In this document: piece by piece, positions 21,208 to 32,689 of the stretch
Layout of the letters: the number at the start of each line of letters is the position of its first letter
Position numbering within the stretch: position 1 is the first letter of the stretch
Assembly: GCA_973895155.1 (NCBI GenBank)
Contig: OZ316896.1
Location: 1,798,001-1,862,000 of the forward strand
Length of the DNA: 64,000 nt
Source of the DNA: Marsupella aquatica
Taxonomy: Eukaryota > Marchantiophyta
Reading direction: 5' to 3'
Notes under the pieces: generated by a model
Seen by the model: only the letters and a program-made list of their open reading frames with translations
What the model was told of the DNA's origin: nothing
Databases searched by the model: none
Position numbers and translations under genes: made by a program

Positions 21208-24060
21208 CTATTTGGATATCATTGTACTTAGACTTGGTGCCTTCAACATTTCTTGGGGGTTTGCATAATCATGGAATATTATGAATTTCCATGATTTTAT
21301 ATTCTGTTGTCTCAAGCGTCGTTCCTCTTTTTCCCCCGGCGTTTCACCCGCAACTACCCACCAATTGTGATATTCTTCGTAAGTGTTAGGACCCCATTCA
21401 TCCTCAAGCTTGATTTTGTCATCCACGGTATCAGGACTGGGTTGGTATACCATGAGGTACGCCCGAATTGGCGCTGGTGGTCCTTTGCATCTAATTATGG
21501 GGTCTTCCCCTTTCAAGAACTCGGCGCTTATTAACAAATTGTACATTTGCGTGACGGCTGGCCCTGCCTGGCTAAACAGCTTCGACATAATCATCCCTTT
21601 ACACTTTATCTTGCCATTAAGATCCATGTCGACTTTGCTTGCTCATCTTACCACTACCTCAATTAAAGAACATGCAAAATAGTACCATCGGAAGTAGCGG
21701 GGGTTTGCAAGCGAACGCCCAAAAGGATATTGATTTATAAGGGTATTTATCCACCGCTTGAGTTGAGCCAAAAGACTTAATGGGGGGTTGGTCTTGTGCT
21801 GGTAGTCTCATCCTATCCTGGGGATCATGCTGCCATATTGAATGATATACAGCTATAGAGTTAATCTTGATGTGTAGACCAAACCCGTCGTCGTCTACAA
21901 GCTCGCGGAAGAATTGGTGTGGTGTCCAGAAGATTGCAGGTCCAAAAGATTGCAAGACCATATCCGGTCGCAGTCGTCCAGACGAATGGCCCTCTTGTTA
22001 ATCCCCGCTGCGGCCAAAATTACACGAAGAGTTTCCAACCCCTTAGCTTCATCAACTTCAATAGCATTTCGGGATGCTATCTTCTGTCCCGTGAATAGTT
22101 TCCACGAGTTCACGCTCACCTTCTTGAGCTGTTTCAGTCTCCTCTTGTGCACCGGATCTGCTAGTGCATCCTTCAATAACCTAGCTGCCGTGGCAGCCTC
22201 ATTTCGCAGGCCTTGCACTTCTAGGTCCCAGGCCTCGTAAGTGTCCATCGGAATCCGTATCACCTTATTACACTGCTGGATGAGCTCCTTACTTGCTACT
22301 TCCTGTAGCCATTTCTTCCTCTCCTTCTCTCTTCTTTCTCCTTCTTCTTCTAACGCAACAACGTATGCCTGCTTCTCTTCTAATTGTCCTTGTAGCTCAT
22401 GATTGGCTCTCCTTTCTTCTTGGAGCTTCTCTTCACACTCCAAAGCCCCTAGTCTGGCTACAAGCTCTTCCGCCCTTTTCCCATGCGTCGCTAGCTGGTC
22501 GAACAGTTGAAGTGCCAATTGTTCTTCTTCTACTCTCTACTTCAATTCTTTAATTACTTTTTGCAGCTCATCGGCCTTCTGCTGGGATACAAAACCGCAC
22601 TTTGCATGTTGGGTGGTGACCTCCTTTAACTCCTCTTCGGCGGTGGATAGGAGGTGGTTCCATTCTTCCTCCTTGTCAGCCAGCAGCCCCTACAACTTCT
22701 TTCTTTCCTTCTAAGCTTTTCCTAACTCGACCTTTAGGGCCTGTGCCCCAACCTTCTCTGTCCGGACCGCCTCCCGGACCTGCTATAGGGTTGTGATTGC
22801 TTCCTCATTTTTCTCCCTCGTCTTGTCTAGCAATCCCTCTGAGTCCTCTAGCTGTTTCAATATGAGCTTGTTAGATTCAGATTGCTTGTGTAGTTTTAAT
22901 AGGAGTCGCTCAACCTTCTCTTTTGCTATCTTCAGCTTCTCCATGTCCCGAGTTTTGCCCTCAGATTCCATGACTGTCATCCTCGCCATTGCCTTAGTCT
23001 CCTTCAAATCCCTCAACTAGTAACGTAGATCCTTGGTGTTGGGGATTGGCTTCCCTATGAACGCCAGATGTTAGGCGGAAGTTCTCAACTCTGCCAGATT
23101 GGTGGTATCCAGAAGTTCGAACAGCGTGGGTTGTTGGAAGGTGGCATACCTCCCTTCTTCTTCTTCTTCTTCATCTTCATCTTCCTCTGGGAGGGTTACT
23201 GTCCTCCGTTTCCTCTTGAGGCTCTTGCGACTTTGCTCGGCCTACTCACTCAGGTTTTGTAAGGCCTCTGCCCCTCCTTCGCTCTCTGCATCCAAATTTT
23301 GAGGTGTTTCCCCCTCTTCTTTCTCTTCGTCATTCTCGAAATTTTCTTCATTGTATTATGGTGGATCCACATTAACGTTAGCTGTGGATCCCAACTCCGC
23401 CCTTACTAGTACTATCCTTTGGGCTTCTTCTTGATCTTCTGACTCCGACTCTCCTGAGTCCAAATTGTTTGGCAGAGCTCCACTGACTATCTCCTGGATC
23501 TCAAAAACATTGTGTACTATAACTCCTAATTGATACGTTAATAGTGACAGGAACTTCAGACAACCTTTCGCATCGATCATAGTGGATACACTTGCCTTCC
23601 ATATTTGAAGCGGATGGAGGGATCCCACGAATAGGGCCCTCACGATGACAATCCTTGATAGTGTGGCATGATGGTATCCGCTCTTAACCATCACCCACTT
23701 GGTGCAAAAATCGATGAAGTTGCGATACTCCTTCTGCTAGATGGCGCCATACTGTATATTTCTTCGATTTATCCGGACTCCGTCTGTTGCAAGAAGTTTG
23801 CTATGCCTGCTTCCTCGAGGGGGTCTACTTGGTACGTGATAGGCAGTCCTCCCACCCTGGGAAGATCAAACATTGCGTACAGCTTTGGGTTGGAGAAAAT
23901 ATACGTCTGTCCTCGGTACGTAATAAACATCCCCTCGGGTGACATTGTTACATTAGTGATTCGTGAGCAAATTTTTCCTGCTTGAGATGTTGATAGATAG
24001 CGATCCATTCGGACCAAGCCGTAAATCCTGGCTCTGTCAAGTACCGGTCGGCTCTCCTCG
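21208..24060 (-). pseudogene. Decayed retrotransposon extra ORF: mobile-domain-like part plus coiled coil
   Basis: From about 24060 to 23769 the minus strand encodes a part whose pattern (ARIYG, then IFSNPKLYAMFDLP) resembles the plant-mobile-domain-like segment of the gypsy extra ORF at 39741 (TRIYG, then FYLTPKVIAEVFGLP). The next 1.5 kb (23694-21895) is a Glu/Lys/Leu-rich coiled coil with several stops and a frame change, including an acidic run at about 23190-23155. The frames at 21961-21659 and 21627-21208 may be its tail. The domain order matches the ORF at 39741-42971, but sequence similarity is weak, so it is probably from a different element family. No LTR or pol is seen beside it. 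Confidence 0.6.
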
Positions 24061-24773
24061 ATACGTTGGATCTCCGTAATGGAGTTGTGGAAAGGGAGAG
24101 CAGCCTTTGGAACCACAAGTAAGTCTATTAACACTACAGAATAACTAGGTGAAACTTTTCTCCCATGGAAAGTTGTGGAACCTGCTTGCACCTTGCCAAA
24201 TCCTACACATGTCCCACTATCATCAATAGCCAATAACTTAGAATGCCCCTCTGCATTTGGTGCCTTCATTGTTTCCACCTTAGATTTCTCCTTCACCACT
24301 GACCTTGGAGGTTTGTAGGTTGCCCTTGTTGTGGCTCTGCTTCCAATAGACTTGCTTCTGGTGCGCATGCTCCTCTTTTTTAAATTCACAATAGTCAAGT
24401 CTATCTCCAGGGGCACTTCACATGGGATGGCCACAGAAGTAGACTCCTTCCTAGGGATGGCCATAGGAACAGACATCTCTGTTGGCATGGGCACACTAGC
24501 AGACCCACCTGTTGTTGTCAATTCAGGTAATTTTGGAATGGGACCAAGATCAGGGTCCACATTCCATAAACATTCTTCCATATAGCATGTATCTGGCTCA
24601 GCATTATCATTGTCAGGGAAAGTATATTGTTCCTCTACCCCAACATTTGAATTGATATCACCTTCAACAATGTCAACATTGAGCAAAGATGGTTCATCAT
24701 TGCCCTCTGCCAAATCCCGGTTGTCAACAGGCTGCAACTTGGTTGCCTCTAAGTTGCATCGACTCTTCTTCAA
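23769..24773 (-). pseudogene. Open frame joining En/Spm-like C-terminus to mobile-domain-like part
   Basis: A 334-codon frame with two unlike halves. Residues about 150-230 contain AIDDSGTCVGFGKV, TFHGRKV and VVPKAALPF. This resembles the C-terminal domain (DUF8039-like) of plant En/Spm transposon proteins. From about residue 236 the sequence is the mobile-domain-like part described above. The N-terminal 150 residues are acidic, then Ser/Arg/Lys-rich. It may be a chance open frame across a transposon junction, or a chimeric exon. Function is unknown. Confidence 0.45.
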
Positions 24774-24873
24774 GTGAGCAAATTTGCTTTACTCAACATC
24801 TGCTTCTCTCTCTATTGGACACCACAACAATATATGTCACACTAAAATATCAAATACTATAAACATCAAGTTA

Positions 24874-25529
24874 TCATAACCATTCTAATTCATCATAACC
24901 TAGATTTCTAGCATCATATCCAACAAATATATATAAAGTCTTACTTTGAAGTGTAGATACCACTGGAATGCCAGAAGAGTGCATAGACTTTGCCACCTCA
25001 AGCGGTGATGGTGGAACTCCTCCAGAGTTGCTTTCAATCTTACTTCTCACCGACACTATGGCTTCCATTAATGATGCAAATTTACCATGGAACAACTCAG
25101 TCAGCTGATTCAATCGATCATTCACCTCTGGCAGACATGTCTCCACAAAATTCAAACGCTCATTGATTTGTGTCAATGAAAATCCACCTCCCTACATAAT
25201 AACAGAAAAACAATGAGTCACTCACAATCCACAGTTGGGTAAGGTACAATTCCATGTATGTCTGGCCTATACTTTTTCCTTGAAGGTCATTCAACTTGGA
25301 ACCCTAAAATATGTACTTATAGCCTTTGACGACTCATATGCCACACACTTGTTATTCAATATCTCAGCCCTCAACTCTTCTTTTGAAGGGCTTTGCCCCA
25401 ACTGGGCTTTCTGCACATCAAGAACTCTCAACATCAGATCCCTTGCAAATTTAGAATTACTTCAACAACAAACTCAATAGTACTTATAATCATCAGTAAA
25501 TGAATATACAATCATTCCCGGTTCTTACC
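24874..25529 (-). pseudogene. En/Spm-like transposon gene, downstream exons
   Basis: Downstream of the copia insertion the interrupted exon continues from 25600 and ends at a GT donor after 25529. A plausible next exon begins after an AG near 25415 and reads LGQSPSKEELRAEI in phase. It resembles the block after the conserved W..L..Y motif in plant En/Spm (Ptta) proteins. A frame at 25176-24874 (NERLNFVETCLPEVNDRLNQ) looks like a short coiled coil of the same gene. Borders are approximate and the gene is broken. Confidence 0.5.
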
Positions 25530-25605
25530 AAGCATTTTGCTGTGGGGGCTATGTCGGTTCTTCCTGTCAGGTTAGGGTTCTGAACACTCAATCGTGCATC
25601 AGTCA

Positions 25606-25972
25606 TGTTGAGCATAGACGACGATCGCAACGGCAAGCTCATGAACCATCCAACGCATAGTAGTCAACACAAGAGATACGTGGTTCACGTCCTTGAGGCT
25701 ACGTCCATGAGAACACACAAGAGAGCTTTACTGAACTCTAAACCCGTCGGCTATACCGAGTTTCCACAGTGTAAGCTCTCCCTATCTCTCAAGTGGCTCC
25801 ATAACAATGAGCCTTGGTTCTACCTCTCCAAACACACGTGCCTCTTATGATATAGAGTGCAACTTAGTTGTACCTAATCACATAGTTGTACCTAACCACG
25901 TAGTTGTACCAACCCACGTTGTTGTACCAACCACGTCATACCTAACCTAGACGTAAGAGTAAATACCCAACA
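25606..25972 (-). repeat. 3' LTR of the copia element
   Basis: 367 bp, the partner of 31873-32239, preceded in the element's direction by the purine tract at 25983-25974. Most differences from the other LTR are transitions. Confidence 0.95.
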
Positions 25973-26162
25973 ATCTTCCCCTTGACTTTGGTCTAGGGGA
26001 GAGTAATACTGCCAATGTATATGATCCCTCAGCGGGAAATTCTGAACAAAAACCAAACTGGTTTCCCTCTCTAACTAGAGCAAACCAGAACTAAGCCGTA
26101 GCCTAATACATAGGAATGAGGAAGAGCATATATCAGTAATTACAATGAATGTTAAGAAAACT

Positions 26163-27682
26163 CTACTTGTGATGCAATTGCAAAACCTGCAATACGTCAC
26201 GGTGTCTAGAGAAACTCTCCAAAGGAATCACTTTGGTAAATGCGTTAGCCGGGTTGAGTTTATCATCAATCTTGACTAGCTCAAACAAATTATCAAACAC
26301 AGCTTGCCTGATAAAATGGTACCTGACGTCAATGTGCTTCACTCTGCTGTCCATCACCTGGTTCACAGCAAGGTGGAGCGCACTTTGACTATCACAATGG
26401 AGCTTCACATTCCCCTGTGGCAATCTCATTTTAGTGATAAGTCTATCCAACCAAATCGCTTCTTTTGCTGCTTCCGCAGCTGCAACATACTCCGCTTCTG
26501 TAGTAGACTGAGCAATACACTTCTGCAAAGTAGACCTCCAACTTATGCATCCACCGCCAAGTGTGAACACGTATCCTGTTGTTGATCTCCTTCGGTCCAA
26601 ATCTTGTCCATAGTCAGAATCTACATAGCCAATCAATGATCTAGCATTCTTTGCATTCGCATCAAATAAAAGACCATGATCCACGGTACCCTTCAAGTAC
26701 CTGATAATCCACTTCACTGCTTCCCAGTGTACCTTCCCTGGATTCGACATGTACCTGCTCACCTTGCCCATAGCCATGGCAAGATCAGGTCTAGTGCAAG
26801 TCATCAAATACATGAGACTCCCCACTACTTTGTCATACGGAACCTTTGACATCAACCCCTTCTCTGTGTCATCCGTAGGACAGAACGCTGATGATAACTT
26901 GAAGTGTGGAGCCAACGAGGTACTTACTGGCTTGCTATTCCCCATGTTGAACCTTGCAATTACCTTCCTCGCATAACTGCTCTGCGTCAACCATAGCTTG
27001 CCAGCCTCCAAGTCCCTAGTGATCTCCATACCCAAAATCCTCTTAGCTGGCCCTAAGTCCTTCATCTTAAACTCTGCACTAAGCAGTGCCTTGAGCTTAA
27101 CAATCTCAGACCCTTGGCTGCAATTAGCATGTCATCCACATAAAGTACTAAAACAATGAACCCAAAGACAACATTTTTCACTGGTTTCAAATACACACAA
27201 GGGTCAAATACACTTCTGTGAAAACCTTGTGACCGAATCCAATCGTCAAACCGTTTGTTCCACTGTCTTGGTAACTGCTTCAACCCATACAAGGATTTCA
27301 GCAATCTGCAAACCAATTCCTCTTGTTCTCTCTTCACAAAACCTAGCGGTTGTCTCATGAAGATCACCTCTTCCAATGTGCCATAGAGGAAAGCTGTGAC
27401 AACATCCATCTGATCTAGCAGCAGACCAAACATTACAACAGTACACAATAGTCGTATTGTAGAGTACTTAGCAACTGGTGAGAAGACCTCATTGTAATCC
27501 ACACCTTTCTCTTGTGTGAATCCCTTTGCTACCAACCTAGTCTTGTAGACCTTCGATCCACCTCCTATGGAATTATCCTTCAGCTTGTAAATCCACTTGC
27601 TGTCCACCACTTGCTGACGCTTAGGCAGCTTAACAAGCTCCCAAGTTTTGTTGTCCTTTAGTGACTGCATCTCTATTTGCAT
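26163..27682 (-). pseudogene. Copia reverse transcriptase and RNase H
   Basis: 27682-27062 carries the RT start (KWIYKLKD, RLVAKGFTQ, GVDYNEVFSPVAK) and the YVDD catalytic motif near 27140. A frame change just after YVDDMLIAAK moves the rest to 27065-26163 (DLGPAKRILGMEI). That part includes RNase H blocks GYVDSDYG, STTGYVF, STTEAEYVA and HIDVRYHFIR, and ends at a stop at 26163. These domains copy element RNA to DNA. The single frameshift inactivates it. Confidence 0.93.
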
Positions 27683-27817
27683 TGCTGCAGTCCACTTCTA
27701 CTTCTCCTTTGAAGCACTTGCCTCATGAAATGAAGAAGGTTCCCCTTCTTCCAAAATTAACGCATCACCCTCATCATCAGCTGCAAAATCATCCTCTTGC
27801 AGTTGAGATGAATCAAA

Positions 27818-28958
27818 CTACTGTCCATACCTTGGTGGAGCGCGTACAGTGCGACCAGATGCTCTTCTAGCCAATGACTCCGGTTGATCTGCGTGTGCTG
27901 GTACAATTTGAAGCTCAACAGCATCCACTTGCTGCTCACCAGCATCAACAAACTCCTCTGGTTCCTTTGGCACAGGAACCAGCTCCATAATTGGAGCAAC
28001 TCCTTCTCTCCGGTCATGCACCTCATAACCAATCTCCCCCTCAACGAGATCCGGGATAAGAGATTTTCCTTTGTTAGTACGGGAGACCTGAGTATTCTCC
28101 CCCTCCTTCAATAATCTGGATTCATTGAAGGAAACATCCCTACTGACAACAAGCTTATAGGCAATAGGATCCCATAGCCTATAGGCTTTCACACCACTCT
28201 GGTACCCAAGAAAAACACATTTCTTGGAGGTAGGATCCAACTTGGTCCTATTCTGCTTTGGTGTGAGAGCATATGCATTACTTCCAAAAACTACCAAGCC
28301 ATGATAGTCTGCTTGCCGCTTATAGCGCATCTCAAACGGCGTTTTGAAATTGATAGCACTGCCCAAAATTTACCAAATAAGCTGCGGTATTGACAGCTTC
28401 TACCCAAAATTCTTGTGGTAAACCTGATTGGCTCAACATACTCCGTGACCGCTCCAACAGTGTCTGATTGAGCCTCTCAACGACACCATTCTACTGCGGA
28501 GTATAAACTATGGTGAGATGGCGAGTTATCCCCTGTTCTGAACACTACTTTTCAAATTCCATTGAAGTGTACTCCCCGCCGTTGTCTGACCTCAGACTCT
28601 TCACCCTTGTATCCAAACACTTGATCGTGTTTCCAGTCTGATTCTCCACCTGGGCCTTCCACTTCTTAAAAATGGACAAGACATCAGACTTATGCGTCAT
28701 GAAATAAATCCACACAAATCTTGAGTAATCATCAATAAATGATACATAGTACAACTTTCCAGAGTGTGAGGGAGTCGGGGATGGACCCCACACGTCACTA
28801 TGTATGTACTCAAGAACCGCTTTGGAACGATGAGTTCCAACACCAAAAGCACGACGATGTTGCTTTCCAAGAATGCAATGCTCACAAAACTCTAATTTAC
28901 AAGATTGCAAATCAGAAATGAGTCCATTCTTCCGTAAGATAGCCAAACCTCTTCTCAC
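27818..28958 (-). pseudogene. Copia integrase
   Basis: The zinc-binding region includes CEHCILGKQHR. The catalytic core shows YIHSDVWGPS (first Asp), then SLRSDNGGEY (second Asp). After stops near 28544 and 28490 an ERLNQTLLERSRSM block supplies the Glu region. A frame change precedes 28366. The C-terminal part (28366-27818) contains FGSNAYAL and KCVFLGY, typical of copia integrase ends. It would insert cDNA into the genome but cannot be made intact. Confidence 0.9.
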
Positions 28959-29391
28959 TCATGTGACCTAGCCGTGAATGCCACAGTTGAGTCATCTCCT
29001 CGTGAGACTTGGTTACATTGGCCTCTCCACATACAGTATTGCCCTGTAACACATACAAATTCTTTTGTCTACTCCCCTTCAAAATCACTGTCTCTCCTGA
29101 CCTGATTCGAAGTTCACCATTAATAACGCTCCATTGATGACCATTTGAAATCAGATTCTTACGCATGCCAAGTACATACCTGACTCCGGACACTGTGCGC
29201 ACAGCGCCATCAAACATTTGAATCTTCACAGACCCAATTTCCTCAATTTGATAGGAGTGATCATTTCCCATTAGAACTGAACCGTTTGAAATAGAGTAAG
29301 AACTGAAAAACTCACGAATGTAACAAATATGAAAAGAGCAAGCACAATCAAGAATCCACACATCATCTGCTTTCCTAGATGACGTGCACAA
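28912..29391 (-). pseudogene. Copia protease and GAG-pre-integrase region
   Basis: In frame with gag after one stop. The protease start reads WILDCACSFH, where active copia proteases have Asp-Ser-Gly-Ala or similar after WIL. The Gly is lost, so the active site is spoiled. The pre-integrase block follows (LWHSRLGHMSEK, with the conserved H..LGH). The frame is lost near 28950. Confidence 0.85.
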
Positions 29392-29406
29392 GGCATACCC
29401 CCGGCT

Positions 29407-30447
29407 TCATAAAACATACTCATCATTGAGTAAATCAGCTTCTTCATCAGCCCTAGCCACATTTGTCGATGAAGTTTCCGCTGCCTTTCCCTTACAGTCT
29501 CGCTTGAAGTGTCCAACTTGGTTGCACTTCCAACATGTCACCTGCCTCCTCTGAGGGGATTTACCCTTGGACGTAGATCTGGATTTAGATCTAAACTGGG
29601 TTCTACGGTCCCCAGTTGGTCGCTGCATACTCTTCCCACAGTTAATATTGAGGGCAGCACCAGATGATGAAGGCTGTGACGTGATGTGCATCTTCTGCTG
29701 AAGATCATCACTAAGCAGAGAACTTACCACGTCATTGTATGAAATGGTATTCCTATCATGATGCAACAATACTCGTGATAGGGACTAGTAAGATGGAGGC
29801 AATGAACTAAGAAGCTGCAGAGCCTTCGTCTCATCATTCAAAGTCTCCCCAAGGTTTTCCAAGTCAACGACCATGTCGTTGAAAGCATCCACATGGTCTT
29901 GCAACTTCGTACCGGATTCCTTCATCCTGAAACTCATCAGTTTGTAGGAAGTGTAGAGCCGGTTCGACAACTCCTTGCGGTGATACTTGCTCTGCAATTC
30001 CGCAAACAAGGACATGCAATCCTTATGTGCACCCAACTGCTTGATGATGAGAGGCATGAGATAGAGTGTAACACACCACACTCCCTGCTCCTGCATGCGG
30101 TCCCATTGTTTCTCATTAACATTGTCTTGATGAGGGCTCAGCAGTTGGCCCATCCCTGACGCATAGAGCACTCCCTTCACCTACTTCTCCCATAGCAAGT
30201 AGTCAGAGCGCCCATCATACTTTGTCACTTCATACTTGGGTCCCCCAAGCTTGAAAGTCCCCATCTTCTTCTTTGGCACTACCGTGAGCTCCGGTAGTAG
30301 TACTGCTTCCTCCACCACACGCCGCACCGGTGATGGTATCAGTGTCACGTGCTCTTCCTCCTGCTCCTCTCTCTGCCCCTTAAACCGCCGCGGTGATCCT
30401 CGTGCTTCAAGTTCCACATCTTCGAAAAACTCCTCCGAATCACTCAT
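29407..30447 (-). pseudogene. gag: Copia gag
   Basis: Starts at the ATG at 30447 (MSDSEEFF). A Glu-rich head leads to the copia gag region (YDGRSDYLLWE, then LSNRLYTSYKLMSFRM). The zinc knuckle CWKCNQVGHFKRDC (CX2CX4HX4C) lies near 29540-29500 after a basic Ser/Arg stretch. It would form the virus-like particle and bind RNA. The whole gag stays in one frame but carries stop codons at about 30183 and 29786, so no full-length protein can be made without readthrough. Confidence 0.9.
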
Positions 30448-31858
30448 ATGAGAAAATCACAAAAAATGTCCTTTTTCACAACTTCTCAAAAAAAACTCGA
30501 AACTCAACACCGCCGCGTAGCCCACAAAGCTAGGAGTCCAATACTAAAAAACCGAAATCAAAATCAAAATTTGATGGAAAAGTTATTCAAATTTCGGTCG
30601 AGGTGGGTAAAACCTTGGGAAACTCCCCCGTTTTGACCACCTCAGGGAATAACCAAAATACCAAGTACAACCCGTCGTCGAATTGCAATGTGATTGGTGC
30701 GCCATGTTGCCAACTTCAATGGCTACGACCTCGCCAAAAAAGAACCAAAAAAGTTATCGTTCAGCGGACGAAATCTTTGTCGGACGGTCAAAAAATAGCT
30801 CTCTGGTTTTTTGGAATATTCTATGACCCTTGTACAGGCCCTGTGGGAATTTTGGAAGAACAATCGAGGGGCTGACACGTGTCCTCGAACCCCCAAAACC
30901 CCCTACCACCCTTTGTTGTCAAAATCTGGTCGCGCGCGCAGAAAATACACACGGCAGATTGTACCCCTTGACACCAAACGCAAGATATCTTACTCGGGAT
31001 TTGACGAAATCAAGATCTGATTTCTAATTTGGAAACTAGACTCCGAGGCGGTGAAGATCGATATAAGAAGCACCCAAAACGAGGAAAAAACGAGGAAAGA
31101 ACGAGGGAGAAAAAAATTGGTAAAGATGACAAATTTTTCTCAATTGCCATAGCCAATTTCGAATCATTTTTTTCAAAGAGAAAAAATGGTACCTTGTCAA
31201 CAACGAATGTTGATCAATTGCACTTGGTGCCGTCACCAAGTCCAACAGCGTAATTGATTTTGCTTAGCCTTCCTCTTTGCATCAAAGAGCCAATCCCGGA
31301 CTCAAAACAATCGTCTTGCCTCAATCTCTCCGTTGAGTCAAAACACTTGACGCTTCTCCCTCCGAGTCGATTGCCACGACAAGAAACCCCGATCAGGCAA
31401 AAGAGGACTCCATAGCCGGTCAGAAAATTAGAATGTTTCTTTTGCTCGTCCCGTCGCACACGGTACTCACTTGGTAATAAATCAGCTACCAAAACAAACA
31501 ACTCATCCCGATCTACAAGCAGAGCTACAGCATGCGATACCTCCTTCGCCGTAGAGCTCACACCGTTGAGAAAATAAACTCTGGTCCCTCCTCCAAAAAA
31601 CCGTCAAACACGAATGTTGCCAACTTTCTTCACAAAATCCAGAACGACGAAAACTTAGATCTCTCTGCACCACCAGCTCCGTTTAGCGATTTCTTCACAC
31701 CATTAGAAAGCTCTTGCCCCGATCTATCCGTTGAGCCCATAAACTTCAAGTTCCATGCGACGGAACTCTGGGAAATCCACCGACACTCAACGCTGGAAAA
31801 ACTGTCATGAAATCCCGTCACGAACACACGTCACGAACACACGTCACCTCCCAAGCAT
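30448..31858 (-). other. Copia 5' leader, about 1.4 kb
   Basis: The stretch between primer site and gag start is unusually long. In the sense direction it holds an unassigned 115-codon frame (31561-31214) and a shorter one (31827-31630), neither with a known domain. It may be untranslated leader or captured sequence. Confidence 0.6.
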
Positions 31859-31870
31859 GCTCTGATACCA
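31859..31870 (-). promoter_or_regulatory. Copia primer-binding site
   Basis: TGGTATCAGAGC on the minus strand is the standard plant copia primer site, complementary to the 3' end of initiator tRNA-Met. It lies 2 nt inside the 5' LTR. Confidence 0.95.
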
Positions 31871-31872
31871 AT

Positions 31873-32239
31873 TGTTGAGCATAGACGATGATCGCAACGG
31901 CAAGCCCATGAACCATCCAACGCATAGTAGTCAACACAAGAGATACGTGGTTCACCTCCTTGAGGCTACGTCCACGGGAACACACAAGAGAGCTTTACTA
32001 AACTCTAAGCCCGTCGGCTATACCGAGTCTCCACAGTGTAAGCTCTCCCTATCTCTCAAGTGGCTCCATAACAATGACCCTTGGTTCTACCTCTCCAAAC
32101 ACACGTGCCTCTTATGATATAGAGTGCAACTTAGTTGTACCTAATCACGTAGTTGTACCTAACCACGTAGTTGTACCAACCCACGTTGTTGTACCAACCA
32201 CGTCATACCTAACCTAGACGTAAGAGTAAATACCCAACA
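31873..32239 (-). repeat. 5' LTR of the copia element
   Basis: 367 bp, TG...CA ended. It is about 97% identical by eye to 25606-25972. It would hold the promoter of the element (transcription toward lower coordinates). The open frame inside it is an LTR by-product. Confidence 0.95.
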
Positions 32240-32680
32240 AGTCATTTGTGCACTCTTCTTTTTGGAAGCATCGGTCACAAAATAGTCTACCAACCTTTTC
32301 CACACTTTATCATCACAGCTTGTTGGTGGTGGCATATCTGGCTTCTCCCCACCTTCTTTCCATGCCTTGTGCATCCTCCATCTCTCTTGTTTAATAATCT
32401 TACTTGCTGTACTTTCCAAGCATGCAATGTCCACTCCATCATCACTGCCCACATAATTCCATCGAGCAGCAACATTTTGACAAACCATCTTCCAATCTTG
32501 GGCATGTTGTTTTTTAAAATTAATAATACTCACATCCAACCAACGTAAAACTTTAGCTTTCAAATTAGCATGCCATCGATTCTTGCGAGGACACTCAACA
32601 TCCATCCATTATCTGTCATTCAATTTTACTGTCCCTTTCTTTGTTACTTCCCCCTGTGCACTGCTCTCTGTAGTACTGGG
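32240..32680 (-). pseudogene. En/Spm-like transposon gene, exon split by the copia element
   Basis: The minus frame 32605-32240 reads VWKRLVDYFVTD then KKKSAQMT. Across the insertion it continues DARLSVQNPN and LTGRTDIA (25600-25530). This matches the pattern W..L..Y...S..K....R.....HTTGR.S.A of the Transposase_24/En-Spm family. An upstream part (32680-32606) is in the same frame but has a TAA at 32608-32610. The coding exon was therefore interrupted after Thr by the copia element and was already or later damaged. In CACTA elements this protein accompanies the transposase. Confidence 0.65.
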
Positions 32681-32689
32681 GGTGTAATG

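Larger units (their letters stand above)
25606..32239 (-). mobile_element. Ty1/copia retrotransposon, complete with LTRs, coding region decayed
   Basis: 6634 bp, flanked by a 5-bp duplication AGTCA (25601-25605 and 32240-32244). Two 367-bp LTRs begin TGTTGAGC and end ACCCAACA. On the minus strand the primer-binding site TGGTATCAGAGC (31870-31859) lies 2 bp inside the 5' LTR and matches initiator tRNA-Met. A polypurine tract AAGGGGAAGA (25983-25974) abuts the 3' LTR. Order gag, protease, integrase, RT, RNase H defines the copia type. By eye the LTRs differ at about ten positions, implying a fairly recent insertion, yet gag-pol has several stops and at least three frame changes. Confidence 0.97.

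Noticed and set aside
21895-22518. Coiled-coil frame as an independent host gene
   Set aside because: The same frame continues on both sides through stops and follows the mobile-domain-like part, so it is one decayed retrotransposon ORF.
22293-22553. Plus-strand hydrophobic frame
   Set aside because: It is the antisense of the Glu/Lys coiled coil, which reads as Leu/Phe/Ser-rich on the other strand.
25605-25850. 81-codon frame starting MLSIDDDRNGK, repeated at 31872-32117
   Set aside because: It lies within the two copia LTRs and is present twice for that reason only.
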